Shown here: in pieces, positions 1 to 6,491 of the stretch | Numbering within the stretch: the stretch's first letter is position 1 | Layout of the letters: every line of letters starts with the position of its first letter | From: Sedimentisphaerales bacterium | Lineage (GTDB): Bacteria > Planctomycetota > Phycisphaerae > Sedimentisphaerales > SG8-4 | Reading direction: 5' to 3' | DNA: 11,381 nt | NCBI GenBank assembly: GCA_016928975.1 | Contig: JAFGJR010000144.1 | Location: forward strand, 1-11,381 | The notes under the pieces: generated by a model | Database searches by the model: none | Told to the model about the DNA's origin: nothing | Seen by the model: only the letters and a program-made list of their open reading frames with translations | Made by a program: the position numbers and the translations under genes

Positions 1-424
1 AAAAGTCCGGCTCAGCCGACCTGATCCCTGGTTTTGCCCCAGAAGCACGGGTCGAAACCTGACTTCGGGACTTTTGTCGTAGGCGTCAACAAGCCCTACT
101 ATGAGATTCGTATGAGTCTGGCTCACAGTCCTGCCCTTCGCAACGAGACCCGATTCCAGCATGGGCGATCCAAACATGGTTGTACTATCATCCAAACAGC
201 CCTGACAGAAAAAAATGTACGATTTCAGTATTCGTACCACCTGGGAGAAGCGTAGAATCGTCGCTCTTATGAAACGATCCTGGCTATCAGCAAGGCTGGG
301 TGCCTTCGGACACAGGTCCGATGCGTGTGTTTGGCATGGAGTGGGTTCTTCTGCGCGAGCGACCCATGCTCTGCGATTGGAGTAGCGGGGAAGGAAAACG
401 TACTTGCTTGGAGGATTGGAGAAT
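1..424. other. Upstream intergenic region, no gene supported
   Basis: No reading frame here looks like a real protein. The one open stretch (34-255) would start at TTG, has no evident ribosome binding site and matches nothing I recognise. The region is less GC-rich than the genes, with an A-run near 210. A perfect 6-bp hairpin lies at 306-321 (TCGGAC, loop ACAG, GTCCGA). The 11-mer TGTGTTTGGCA at 326-336 recurs exactly at 4074-4084 upstream of rplY. The promoter of the next gene should lie here, but I see no convincing -35/-10 pair. The best, a CTGACA at 202-207, lacks a properly spaced -10. Confidence 0.5.
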
Positions 425-1387
425 ATGGTAGGAATGCGATTTCGAATCGTTGGTTTGCTGGCTGCATGCGCAGCGTTGGTTGTTCTCAGTGGGGTGGCCG
501 GTGCTGCGGTGCGACTCGAATGGAGGCTTGCGAAAGGCAAGACATACTACCAGAGAGCGGTGATGGACCAGCAGATCACGCAGACTGTGATGGAGCAGGA
601 GCAGAAAATGGAGCAGGCCTTTGGAATCGGGCAGAAACTTCAGGTGCTCGATGTCGACGCCCAAGGAAACATGCGGATTCAGCACACGTATCTGTGGACG
701 AGGGTCAAGCAGGACAACCCGCTGGTCCAGGTCGATTATGACTCCTCCAAGTCGTCGCCGGTCCCCGCAGGAGCGGAAGGTTTCGCGGCCCTGGTCGGCC
801 AGAGTTACACCGTCATGTTGACTCCCCAGGGCAAGGTTCTCGACGTCAATGGCGTGGAGCAGGTGAGCGAAGCGGTGCTCAAGAGACTGCCCGGCGGGGC
901 GGGCGCTCTGGCGATGAATCCTGTGGCGATGTACATCGACAAGGAGAGGGTGAAGCAGATGACCGAGTCGAACATGGCGATCTATCCGGACAAGCCCGTC
1001 AGCGCGGGTGATTCCTGGAGCCGAGAGATGGCCGTTATGACGGGCTGGCGGATGATCGTTCAGTCGAAGTGGACGCTGCAGAAGGAGGAGGCCGACGTTG
1101 CCACAATCGGGGTGGCTTCCACTCTCCGGTGCGACCCCAACGGGCCGCCCATGGAGGCTGGCGGGCTGACGTTGAAAGCCGATCTGGCAGGTACCCAGGA
1201 GGGCACGGTCCAGGTGGCGGAGGCGACCGGCCTGGTGACGGGGAGCAAGCAGCGTCAGCAGCTCAAGGGGGAGATCAAGGCCATCACCACGCCGGACCAG
1301 CCGCCCATGATGGTCATGCCAATGACCGTCAATAGTGAGATTACCGGCGAGATGAGCGAGCAGATGTGGAAGACCGGCCAGCCGTAG
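425..1387 (+). CDS. Secreted protein of unknown function, DUF6263-like
   Basis: This gene encodes 320 residues. ATG 425 is chosen because GGAGG at 410-414 lies 10 bases upstream; ATG 434 is possible, and the frame also opens at TTG 404. The N-terminus is a signal peptide: basic start (MVGMRFR), hydrophobic core to about residue 27, then an Ala-rich cleavage site near AGA|AVRLEW. LLAAC resembles a lipobox, but it comes very early and the hydrophobic stretch continues past the Cys, so a soluble exported or periplasmic protein is more likely. The mature part is beta-rich, with a central phrase YPDKPVSAGDSW typical of DUF6263-type proteins of planctomycetes and Bacteroidetes. This family call is from memory and tentative. 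No catalytic motif is visible. It is not in an operon: the next promoter follows 44 bases after the stop. The reaction and partners are unknown. Confidence 0.8.
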   Translation: MVGMRFRIVGLLAACAALVVLSGVAGAAVRLEWRLAKGKTYYQRAVMDQQITQTVMEQEQKMEQAFGIGQKLQVLDVDAQGNMRIQHTYLWTRVKQDNPLVQVDYDSSKSSPVPAGAEGFAALVGQSYTVMLTPQGKVLDVNGVEQVSEAVLKRLPGGAGALAMNPVAMYIDKERVKQMTESNMAIYPDKPVSAGDSWSREMAVMTGWRMIVQSKWTLQKEEADVATIGVASTLRCDPNGPPMEAGGLTLKADLAGTQEGTVQVAEATGLVTGSKQRQQLKGEIKAITTPDQPPMMVMPMTVNSEITGEMSEQMWKTGQP

Positions 1388-1431
1388 AAGCCCCCGGGAC
1401 ATGCGTTTTCTTCTTCATAGGAAAGAAAAAG

Positions 1432-1460
1432 TTGACGCAGCGCGTCGGCTCGTATATAGT
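1432..1460 (+). promoter_or_regulatory. Strong sigma70-type promoter
   Basis: The -35 box TTGACG (1432-1437) and -10 box TATAGT (1455-1460) are separated by exactly 17 bases, and each matches the consensus at five of six positions. An A-rich stretch (GAAAGAAAAA) lies just upstream, as in UP-like elements. Transcription would start near 1467. It would produce the candidate structured RNA and, unless terminated, continue through the repeat element and tRNA-Gln toward glmU. Confidence 0.7.
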
Positions 1461-1466
1461 CTCCTC

Positions 1467-1600
1467 GTTGGGATTGCCTTGTCGCACGGGGTTGATCGCG
1501 GCTGCCGGTTGTAGCCGCAGGGGCCAGCAGAATCACGGCATGGCTGGCTCAAGCCTCCGACAGGCCCTTACCGGACTGCCCCTGTGGCAGTCTCCGTGAC
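1467..1600 (+). ncRNA. Candidate structured RNA or 5' leader
   Basis: This stretch follows directly after a near-consensus promoter and has no plausible protein. By eye it folds as a multibranched RNA. CACGG (1485-1489) pairs with CCGTG (1594-1598), extended by GT/AC across a 2-nt bulge, to close the domain. Inside are GCGGCT/AGCCGC (1498-1518), GCCAGC/GCTGGC (1523-1548), a short GCCT/AGGC (1553-1565) and GACTGCC/GGCAGTC with a 5-nt loop (1574-1592). I could not match it to SRP RNA, 6S RNA, tmRNA or a riboswitch I know. No U-tract follows, so it may be a leader processed with the downstream tRNA rather than a stand-alone transcript. GC-rich sequence makes chance hairpins common, so this is a candidate only. 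Confidence 0.35.
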
Positions 1601-1613
1601 AGCGATAGCATCT

Positions 1614-1711
1614 ATGATTTACGATCTCTGATTTGCGATTTGAGGCGTTCGCCGAATCAGGCGGCGCTCGGTTTTCAAGTCGTAAGCCACCGATCATAAA
1701 TCAAGAATCGA
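1614..1711. repeat. MITE/REP-like element with heptamer arms
   Basis: The left side has four tandem heptamers of form NNGATTT (ATGATTT, ACGATCT, CTGATTT, GCGATTT; 1614-1641). The right side, read on the minus strand, has three (TCGATTC, TTGATTT, ATGATCG; 1691-1711), so the arms are inverted. Between them, 1642-1669 forms a GC-rich hairpin (CGCC, loop GAATCA, GGCG, extended by CG/CG and GAG/CTC) followed by GGTTTTC. The unit is about 98 bases, encodes nothing and ends 6 bases before the tRNA. Such a non-coding palindromic unit is consistent with a dispersed REP or MITE-type repeat. The hairpin plus T4 could also act as a weak terminator. Confidence 0.5.
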
Positions 1712-1716
1712 TCCGT

Positions 1717-1787
1717 TACCCGGTGGTGTAATGGTAACACAGGAGGTTTTGGTCCTCCTATTCCAGGTTCGAGTCCTGGCCGGGTAG
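1717..1787 (+). tRNA. tRNA-Gln (anticodon UUG)
   Basis: A full cloverleaf can be drawn. The acceptor stem is TACCCGG (1717-1723) with CCGGGTA (1780-1786). The D stem is GTG/CAC (1726-1728 with 1738-1740). The anticodon stem is GGAGG/CCTCC (1742-1746 with 1754-1758), with loop TTTTGGT. The T stem is CCAGG/CCTGG around loop TTCGAGT. The anticodon TTG at 1749-1751 reads CAA and, by wobble, CAG, i.e. glutamine. The discriminator base is G (1787), as in tRNA-Gln generally. The 3' CCA is not encoded, so it must be added by nucleotidyltransferase. It lies 32 bases upstream of glmU in the same direction and may share its transcript. Confidence 0.95.
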
Positions 1788-1819
1788 TGTGGTTGTCTGG
1801 TTGAGAAGGCTATTGGGAA

Positions 1820-3055
1820 ATGGTCATGGCAGAAAGAGTGGCGATATTGCTGGCGGCTGGGGTGAGCAGTCGGATGAACACCAAGCTGCCGAAGGTGCTG
1901 CACGAGGTGACCGGTCGGCCCATGCTGGCGTACGTGATCGATGCGTGCCGAAGTGTCGGCGCCAGCAGGATTTACGTCGTCGTCGGCTTTGGCGCCGACC
2001 AGGTGAAGGACCGGTTCGCCGACCAGTCGGCGGATATCGTTTGGGTGCATCAGCCACAGCAGTTGGGAACCGCTCACGCGGTCATGTGCTGCAAGGAGCA
2101 TCTGCAAGACTTTGACGGGCAGACGCTCGTGCTGTGCGGGGATGGTCCCCTGATTCGGGCCAAGACCCTTCAGACGTTGATCGAGAAGCATGAGAGCGGG
2201 CAGGCTACCGTGACGCTGGCGACGGCGATCTTGGAGGACCCGACCGGGTACGGCCGGATCATCCGGGACGACTACGGCAATATCCAGGGCATCGTGGAAG
2301 ACAGCGACTGCACGCCGGCCGAGCGGACCGTCAGGGAAGTGAACCCGAGCTATTACCTGTTCAACAACCGCGTGCTGTTCCGGGCGTTGGGGCAGGTCAA
2401 GCCCAACAACGTGAAGAAGGAGTACTACCTGACGGACGCGCTGTCGGTGATCATTGCCACCGGTCACAAAGTGATGGCGGTCACGGCGGTGCGGCCGGAA
2501 GAGGCCGTCGGGGTCAACAGCCGGGCCCAGCTTTCCGTGGCCAGCAAGATCATGCAGCACCGTGTCCAGCAGGAATTGATGGAGAACGGCGTGACCATCG
2601 TCGATCCGGACAACACCTGGATCGACGCCCGCGCGAAGATCGGGCAGGACACGGTCATCGAGCCGTTCGTATATATTCAGGGAGAGGTGAGGATCGGCCG
2701 TGGATGCAGGATCGGACCGTTCGCCTTTCTGCGGGATGGAAGCGTGCTCCAGGATGACGTCGTGCTCGGCGTCTTCACCGAGATCAAGAACGCTACACTG
2801 GCCGACGGTGTGCGGGCACGCCACCATAGCTATCTCGGCGATGCCGACATCGGTCGTAATGTCAACGTTGGAGCCGGCTCTCTCACGGCCAACTTCGATG
2901 GCGAGCAGGTCCACCGGACGGTGGTCGGAGAGGACTGCTACATCGGCTCCGGCGCCGTGCTGATCGCGCCGCTGTCGCTCCAGGCCGGCGCGCGGATCGG
3001 GGCCGGAACGGTCGTGTCGCAAGATGACGCCGACAAGCTCGGCGCGAAAGGATAA
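1820..3055 (+). CDS. glmU: GlmU-like UDP-GlcNAc pyrophosphorylase/acetyltransferase, short C-terminus
   Basis: GlmU acetylates GlcN-1-P and then uridylylates it to UDP-GlcNAc, the precursor of peptidoglycan and LPS. This copy has 411 residues; E. coli GlmU has 456. ATG 1820 is chosen because GAGAAGG (1803-1809) lies 10 bases upstream; ATG 1826 is an alternative. The uridylyltransferase half is intact: LAAG (11-14), LPKVLH with Lys25, QLGTAHA (81-87), GDGPL with Asp108, PTGYGRI (141-147), Glu160, Asn175, EYYLTD (201-206) and GVN (231-233). The left-handed beta-helix (about 268-400) is roughly 28 residues shorter. It keeps the equivalents of E. coli Arg333, Lys351, His363, Tyr366, Asn377 and Asn386, but Lys392 is Val364. 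The protein ends before the arm that carries Arg440 in E. coli. Uridylyltransferase activity is likely; acetyltransferase activity is in doubt. It heads the glmU-prs-rplY-pth cluster. Confidence 0.88.
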   Translation: MVMAERVAILLAAGVSSRMNTKLPKVLHEVTGRPMLAYVIDACRSVGASRIYVVVGFGADQVKDRFADQSADIVWVHQPQQLGTAHAVMCCKEHLQDFDGQTLVLCGDGPLIRAKTLQTLIEKHESGQATVTLATAILEDPTGYGRIIRDDYGNIQGIVEDSDCTPAERTVREVNPSYYLFNNRVLFRALGQVKPNNVKKEYYLTDALSVIIATGHKVMAVTAVRPEEAVGVNSRAQLSVASKIMQHRVQQELMENGVTIVDPDNTWIDARAKIGQDTVIEPFVYIQGEVRIGRGCRIGPFAFLRDGSVLQDDVVLGVFTEIKNATLADGVRARHHSYLGDADIGRNVNVGAGSLTANFDGEQVHRTVVGEDCYIGSGAVLIAPLSLQAGARIGAGTVVSQDDADKLGAKG

Positions 3056-3086
3056 TCGCAACGGGGCGGGCAAGGGGCTCACTGTG

Positions 3087-4040
3087 ATGTTTCTGAATGA
3101 CAACCTGAAGATCTTCTCCGGAAGCAGCAATCCGGCGCTGACCTGCGAGGTGTGCCAGTACCTGGGGATCCCCGTGGGCGGCGCCAAGACCAGCACGTTC
3201 CCGGACGGCGAGAAGCTGATTCGGATTGAGGACGACGTGCGCGGCCGCGACTGTTTCGTCGTGCAGTCTACGTGCAGGCCGGTGGATGAGCACCTGATGG
3301 AGCTGCTGATCTACCTGGACTGCCTGCGTCGTGCCAGCGCGATGCGGATCACGGCGGTGATCCCGTACTACGGGTACGCGCGGCAGGACCGCAAGGACGA
3401 GGGCCGCGTGCCCATCACGGCCAAGTTGGTCGCCAATCTTCTGACCACGGCCGGTGCCGATCGCGTCCTGGCGATCGACCTGCATGCCCATCAGTTGCAG
3501 GGGTTCTTCGATATCCCGGTGGATCACCTGACGGGCGAGCTGGTGCTCAGCCGGTACTTCCGGGACAAGAAGATTCCGAATCTGACCGTGGTGTCGCCGG
3601 ATGTGGGCAACATCAAGACAGCAGCCCGCTACGTGTCCCATCTCAATGGGGACTTGGCCATCGTGCACAAGCGGCGTCTCAGCGGTATGCAGGTCCAGGC
3701 GGCGGAGTTGATCGGGTCCGTGGAGGGCTGCAACGTGTTGATGTGCGACGACATCGTCGCAACGGCCGGAACGATTTGCAGTGCGGCGGAACTGGTGAGG
3801 CAGCGCGGGGCCAAGAGTGTGTGCGTGGGAGTCACGCACGGCGTGTTCGCCGGCCCGGCGCTGGAGCGGCTGGAGGCGGCGCCGATCGATGAAGTCGTCG
3901 TCACCAATACCATTCCGCCGACCGAGGAGGCCAAGAAGGTCAAGAAGATCAAAGTCCTATCCGTGGCCGCCATGCTCGGCGAGGCGATCAAGAGAATCCA
4001 CAGGCACGAATCCGTGAGCAGCCTGTTCGCCGCGATATAG
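3087..4040 (+). CDS. prs: Ribose-phosphate pyrophosphokinase (PRPP synthase)
   Basis: Prs makes PRPP from ribose 5-phosphate and ATP for purine, pyrimidine, His, Trp and NAD synthesis in the cytoplasm. The product has 317 residues; E. coli Prs has 315. ATG 3087 is preferred over the longer frame that overlaps glmU because AAGGGG (3072-3077) lies about 10 bases upstream and homology begins with LKIFSGSSNP. Visible class I motifs are FPDGE (38-42), the ATP-loop segment YARQDRK (97-103), DLHAHQLQGFFD (131-142), the KRR of the catalytic flexible loop (195-197) and the PRPP loop DDIVATAGT (221-229). In that loop the third acidic residue of the usual DDxxDT is Ala, and Thr-Ala-Gly-Thr follows as in Bacillus. 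The gene starts 31 bases after glmU stops, so the two are probably cotranscribed, as in Bacillus (gcaD-prs). Confidence 0.95.
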   Translation: MFLNDNLKIFSGSSNPALTCEVCQYLGIPVGGAKTSTFPDGEKLIRIEDDVRGRDCFVVQSTCRPVDEHLMELLIYLDCLRRASAMRITAVIPYYGYARQDRKDEGRVPITAKLVANLLTTAGADRVLAIDLHAHQLQGFFDIPVDHLTGELVLSRYFRDKKIPNLTVVSPDVGNIKTAARYVSHLNGDLAIVHKRRLSGMQVQAAELIGSVEGCNVLMCDDIVATAGTICSAAELVRQRGAKSVCVGVTHGVFAGPALERLEAAPIDEVVVTNTIPPTEEAKKVKKIKVLSVAAMLGEAIKRIHRHESVSSLFAAI

Positions 4041-4047
4041 GACAGGA

Positions 4048-4084
4048 ATGCGTTTGGCATACAGAAAAACAGATGTGTTTGGCA
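4048..4084 (+). repeat. Direct repeat upstream of rplY
   Basis: ATGCGTTTGGCA (4048-4059) and ATGTGTTTGGCA (4073-4084) are direct copies with one mismatch, starting 25 bases apart, in the 71-base gap before rplY. TGTGTTTGGCA also occurs at 326-336. The copies could be a protein-binding site or chance. They do not fit the sigma54 -24/-12 spacing, and I see no good -10 box behind them. Confidence 0.3.
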
Positions 4085-4111
4085 CGAACAAGTTGATCAG
4101 GTGAGAGAGTT

Positions 4112-4786
4112 ATGGCTAAGACAGTATCATTAGAGGGACAGATCCGAGAACGCATCGGTTCCAAGGCGGCATCGGCCATCCGCCGGCAGGGTCGCATTCC
4201 GGCCGTGGTCTACGGCCACCAGGAAGAGCCGCTGGTTATCTCGCTGGATGCCCATGATTTCACCGAAGGGCTCCACCACGGGATGCGACTGATGGACCTG
4301 ACCGTCGCCGGCAAGAGCGAGAAGGCCATCATCAAGGACGTGCAGTACGACCACCTCGGGCGCGAAGTCATCCACGCCGACCTGATGCGCGTGGACGTCA
4401 CCGAGGTCATCACGGTGGTCGTGCCCGTGGAGCTCAAGGGAACGCCCAAGGGCGCCCAGGAAGGTGGCGTGCTGACGGCCCACACGAATCGCCTCGAGGT
4501 GGAGTGCCTGGCGGTCAATATCCCCGAGGTGCTCGTGGTGCCGGTGAAGGACCTCGGCGTCGGCGAGTCGATCCACGCCGGACAGGTGCAGTTGCCCGAG
4601 GGCGTCACGCTGGCCAGCTCGGCGGAGATGCTCATCGCCAGTTGCAGCGTGCTCCAGGAAGTGAAGACGACCGAGGAGGTGGAAGCGGAGGTACCGGCGG
4701 TTCCGGAAGTCATTGGCGCCGAGAAGCAGCCTGAAGAGGGCGCCGAAGCGGAAGCACCGGCCAAAGAGAAAGAAAAAGAGAAGTAG
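4112..4786 (+). CDS. rplY: 50S ribosomal protein L25, long CTC/TL5 form
   Basis: L25 binds 5S rRNA in the large ribosomal subunit; the long form is the TL5/CTC family, whose Bacillus member is a general stress protein. The product has 224 residues against about 94 for the short E. coli form. ATG 4112 follows AGGTGAGAG at 4099-4107. The L25 domain (about 1-95) shows GSKAASAIRRQG then RIPAVVYG (16-35) and VQYDHLGREVIHADL (77-91), the usual RNA-binding signatures. The CTC C-terminal beta domain follows (about 96-190). The last 35 or so residues are a low-complexity Glu/Ala/Lys tail ending KEKEKEK, probably disordered. It sits between prs and pth, the same order as in Bacillus, which supports the assignment. 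Confidence 0.95.
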   Translation: MAKTVSLEGQIRERIGSKAASAIRRQGRIPAVVYGHQEEPLVISLDAHDFTEGLHHGMRLMDLTVAGKSEKAIIKDVQYDHLGREVIHADLMRVDVTEVITVVVPVELKGTPKGAQEGGVLTAHTNRLEVECLAVNIPEVLVVPVKDLGVGESIHAGQVQLPEGVTLASSAEMLIASCSVLQEVKTTEEVEAEVPAVPEVIGAEKQPEEGAEAEAPAKEKEKEK

Positions 4787-4815
4787 TTGGGCGGCGATGA
4801 GCAAGACCGGGACAG

Positions 4816-5391
4816 ATGGCTGACGTCAAACTGATTGTCGGTCTGGGAAATCCGGGGTCCGAGTACGCCGAGACGCGACACAATCTCGGCTTTAAGGTGC
4901 TTGAGGCCCTGGAGAGCGCTCTGGCGATCGAACTGAACAAGCGCAAGTTCTCGGCGTGGATCGGCGACGGGCTGGATTCGGGCCAGCGGCTGATCCTGAT
5001 GAAGCCGCGGAAGTTTATGAATCGCAGCGGCGAGGCGGTGGCCACCGCCGTCGGGTTCTACAAGCTGGACCTGAGCGGCCTGATCGTCGTCACCGATGAC
5101 ATGGCGTTGGAGGTCGGCAGGATCCGGGTTCGAGCGAAAGGCTCGGCCGGCGGGCATAACGGGCTGGCCGACATCATTGAGAAGCTCGGCTCGAATGAGT
5201 TTGCCCGCTGTCGCGTCGGGATCGGGCCGGCGCAGAGGGCCGAGGCCGTGGACTATGTGCTCGGCCGGCCGCAAGAGCAGGACAAGCGATTGCTGAACGA
5301 GGCGATCCTCAGGGCACGCGACGCCGTGCTCTGCTGGGTCCGGTTCGGCATCGAGAAAACGATGAATGAGTTCAACAGAGCACAGGAGTGA
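4816..5391 (+). CDS. pth: Peptidyl-tRNA hydrolase
   Basis: Pth hydrolyses the ester bond of peptidyl-tRNA released from stalled ribosomes and so recycles tRNA. The product has 191 residues, the usual length. Family motifs are in place: GLGNPGSEY with Asn12, TRHNLGF with the catalytic His22, KFMNRSG with Asn69, DDMALEVGRIRVR with Asp95, and GSAGGHNGL with Asn115. These correspond to E. coli Asn10, His20, Asn68, Asp93 and Asn114. ATG 4816 begins MADVKLIVGLGNPG, which fits the family; GGGACAG just upstream is a modest ribosome binding site. The gap to rplY is 29 bases and to rpsF 43 bases, so the gene lies inside the operon. Confidence 0.97.
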   Translation: MADVKLIVGLGNPGSEYAETRHNLGFKVLEALESALAIELNKRKFSAWIGDGLDSGQRLILMKPRKFMNRSGEAVATAVGFYKLDLSGLIVVTDDMALEVGRIRVRAKGSAGGHNGLADIIEKLGSNEFARCRVGIGPAQRAEAVDYVLGRPQEQDKRLLNEAILRARDAVLCWVRFGIEKTMNEFNRAQE

Positions 5392-5434
5392 CGAGAATCT
5401 CGGTTTCTTGGTCTTGAGCGAAAGAAAGGTCGAA

Positions 5435-5923
5435 ATGGCGGCAAAGCGATTGTACGAAGGGATGTTTCTGGTGGATTCGACCCTGGCAGCGGCCGATTGG
5501 GACGGCATAGTCGCCACGGTCGAGAATATCCTGAAACGGGCGGATGCGGAGATCGTGGTCATACGCAAATGGGATGAGCGGCGGCTCGCCTACGATATCC
5601 AGCACAAGTCGCGCGGGACGTATATCCTGGCGTACTTCAAGGCCGATACGCAGCGGATCAGCGGGATTGAGAAGGACGTGCAGCTCAACGAGAAGATCAT
5701 GCGCGTCCTGATCCTCACGACGGAAGGCCGGCCACAGGATATGATCGACCGGGACATCGCCGGTCTGCCCAAGCCGCAGCCGGCGCCCGAGCCGGAGCCT
5801 GTGCGGCAGAGTCCCCGGCCGGAACGTGTCGGCATGGGCGACGAGGAGGCATCGGCGGCGGAGGATGAGGGCGCCGAGTCCGAGCTGGTGGCCGAGTCCG
5901 AGGCCGGGCCCGAGGAGTCGTGA
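5435..5923 (+). CDS. rpsF: 30S ribosomal protein S6, extended C-terminus
   Basis: S6 binds the central domain of 16S rRNA together with S18. The product has 162 residues. ATG 5435 is chosen over the longer frame that overlaps pth, because GAAAGG (5424-5429) lies 5 bases upstream and homology starts at AAKRLYEGMFLVD. The S6 fold covers about 1-103: the beta1 strand YEGMFLVD, then RKWDERRLAYDI, RGTYILAYFKAD and the last strand MRVLILTTEGRP. The remaining 60 or so residues are a Pro/Glu/Ala-rich acidic tail (for example PQPAPEPEPVRQ), probably disordered. I see no bulged CCG hairpin of the known S6:S18 feedback site in the 43-base leader; only a tiny CGAG/CTCG hairpin is there. The partner gene rpsR follows after ssb. 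Confidence 0.95.
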   Translation: MAAKRLYEGMFLVDSTLAAADWDGIVATVENILKRADAEIVVIRKWDERRLAYDIQHKSRGTYILAYFKADTQRISGIEKDVQLNEKIMRVLILTTEGRPQDMIDRDIAGLPKPQPAPEPEPVRQSPRPERVGMGDEEASAAEDEGAESELVAESEAGPEES

Positions 5924-5948
5924 TGGCCCGGCGGGCGGGCCATTGCAC
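5920..5948 (+). promoter_or_regulatory. Strong hairpin over the rpsF stop codon
   Basis: ATGGCCCG (5923-5930) and CGGGCCAT (5936-5943) are a perfect 8-bp inverted repeat with a GCGGG loop. GTG (5920-5922) and CAC (5946-5948) can extend it across a 2-nt bulge. It begins inside the rpsF stop codon, before the 117-base gap to ssb. No T-run follows, so it is not a classical intrinsic terminator. It may be a pause site, an mRNA stabiliser or a partial transcription barrier between rpsF and ssb. Confidence 0.45.
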
Positions 5949-6040
5949 GGTATATCAGGAACGCCATTTGCCGCACTCACCGCCGGGGCGAAGGAGCGGC
6001 AGAGGATCGCGATAGTTGGTTTTGCGTGGAGCATTGAACT

Positions 6041-6478
6041 ATGGCTGGGTTTAACAAAGTTCTGCTGATGGGCAACTTGACGCGAGACCCGCAGCTTTCG
6101 TACACGCCGAACCAGACCGCCGTGGTCGATTTCGGCCTTGCGACGAATCGGCGATGGACCGGCCAGGATGGGACGCAGCACGACGAGACGTGCTTCGTGG
6201 ATTGCCGTGCGTTCGGACGCATGGCGGAGAACATCAACAAGTATATGACCAAGGGCAGACCGATCTTCGTCGAAGGTCGGTTGACGTTCGATAGTTGGAC
6301 AGCCCAGGATGGAAGCAAGCGCAGTCGGCTTCGCGTGACCGTCGAGAGCTTTCAGTTCCTTCCGGGCACCGGCGGCGGCCCCGGCCAGCCATCGGATCAA
6401 GAGCCTGGTCCGGAACCGGGGGCACCGCTGCAGGGCAGGCCTGGCGGTCAGATCCCCGATTCCGACATACCATTTTGA
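6041..6478 (+). CDS. ssb: Single-stranded DNA-binding protein
   Basis: SSB coats single-stranded DNA during replication, repair and recombination, and recruits partners through its C-terminal tip. The product has 145 residues. The OB fold (about 1-108) shows FNKVLLMGNLTRDPQLSYTP, FGLATNRRW, FVDCRAFGRMAENINKYMTKG and IFVEGRLTFDSW, typical of bacterial SSB. A Gly/Pro-rich linker (about 109-138) follows, with the acidic tip DSDIPF at the very end, so the protein is complete. The gene sits between rpsF and rpsR, as in Bacillus and many other bacteria, where it is cotranscribed with them. The 117-base gap upstream is the widest up to this point in the cluster and could hold a promoter, but I see no clear one. 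Confidence 0.97.
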   Translation: MAGFNKVLLMGNLTRDPQLSYTPNQTAVVDFGLATNRRWTGQDGTQHDETCFVDCRAFGRMAENINKYMTKGRPIFVEGRLTFDSWTAQDGSKRSRLRVTVESFQFLPGTGGGPGQPSDQEPGPEPGAPLQGRPGGQIPDSDIPF

Positions 6479-6491
6479 CGTGAGGTGATAC

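Noticed and set aside
1..16. AAAGTCCGG near the window start resembles the conserved 5' P4 segment of RNase P RNA
   Set aside because: It lacks the third G of AAAGTCCGGG, and the matching 3' P4 segment and other conserved loops are not found in the following 400 bases.
34..255. 73-codon open frame starting at TTG
   Set aside because: No ribosome binding site, no recognisable protein features, and base use unlike the neighbouring genes.
465..480. LLAAC lipobox-like sequence in the DUF6263-like protein
   Set aside because: The Cys falls after only about seven hydrophobic residues, and the hydrophobic stretch continues beyond it to an AGA|A type cleavage site, so an ordinary signal peptide is more likely.
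1467..1600. SRP (4.5S) RNA or 6S RNA as an identity for the folded region
   Set aside because: The conserved GGAAGGAAGCAGCC-like SRP tip is missing, and the fold is multibranched rather than the single long bubble-bearing rod of 6S RNA.
4077..4097. TTTGGCACG before rplY as a sigma54 -24 element
   Set aside because: The GC of the -12 element is not at the required distance from the GG; TT is there instead.
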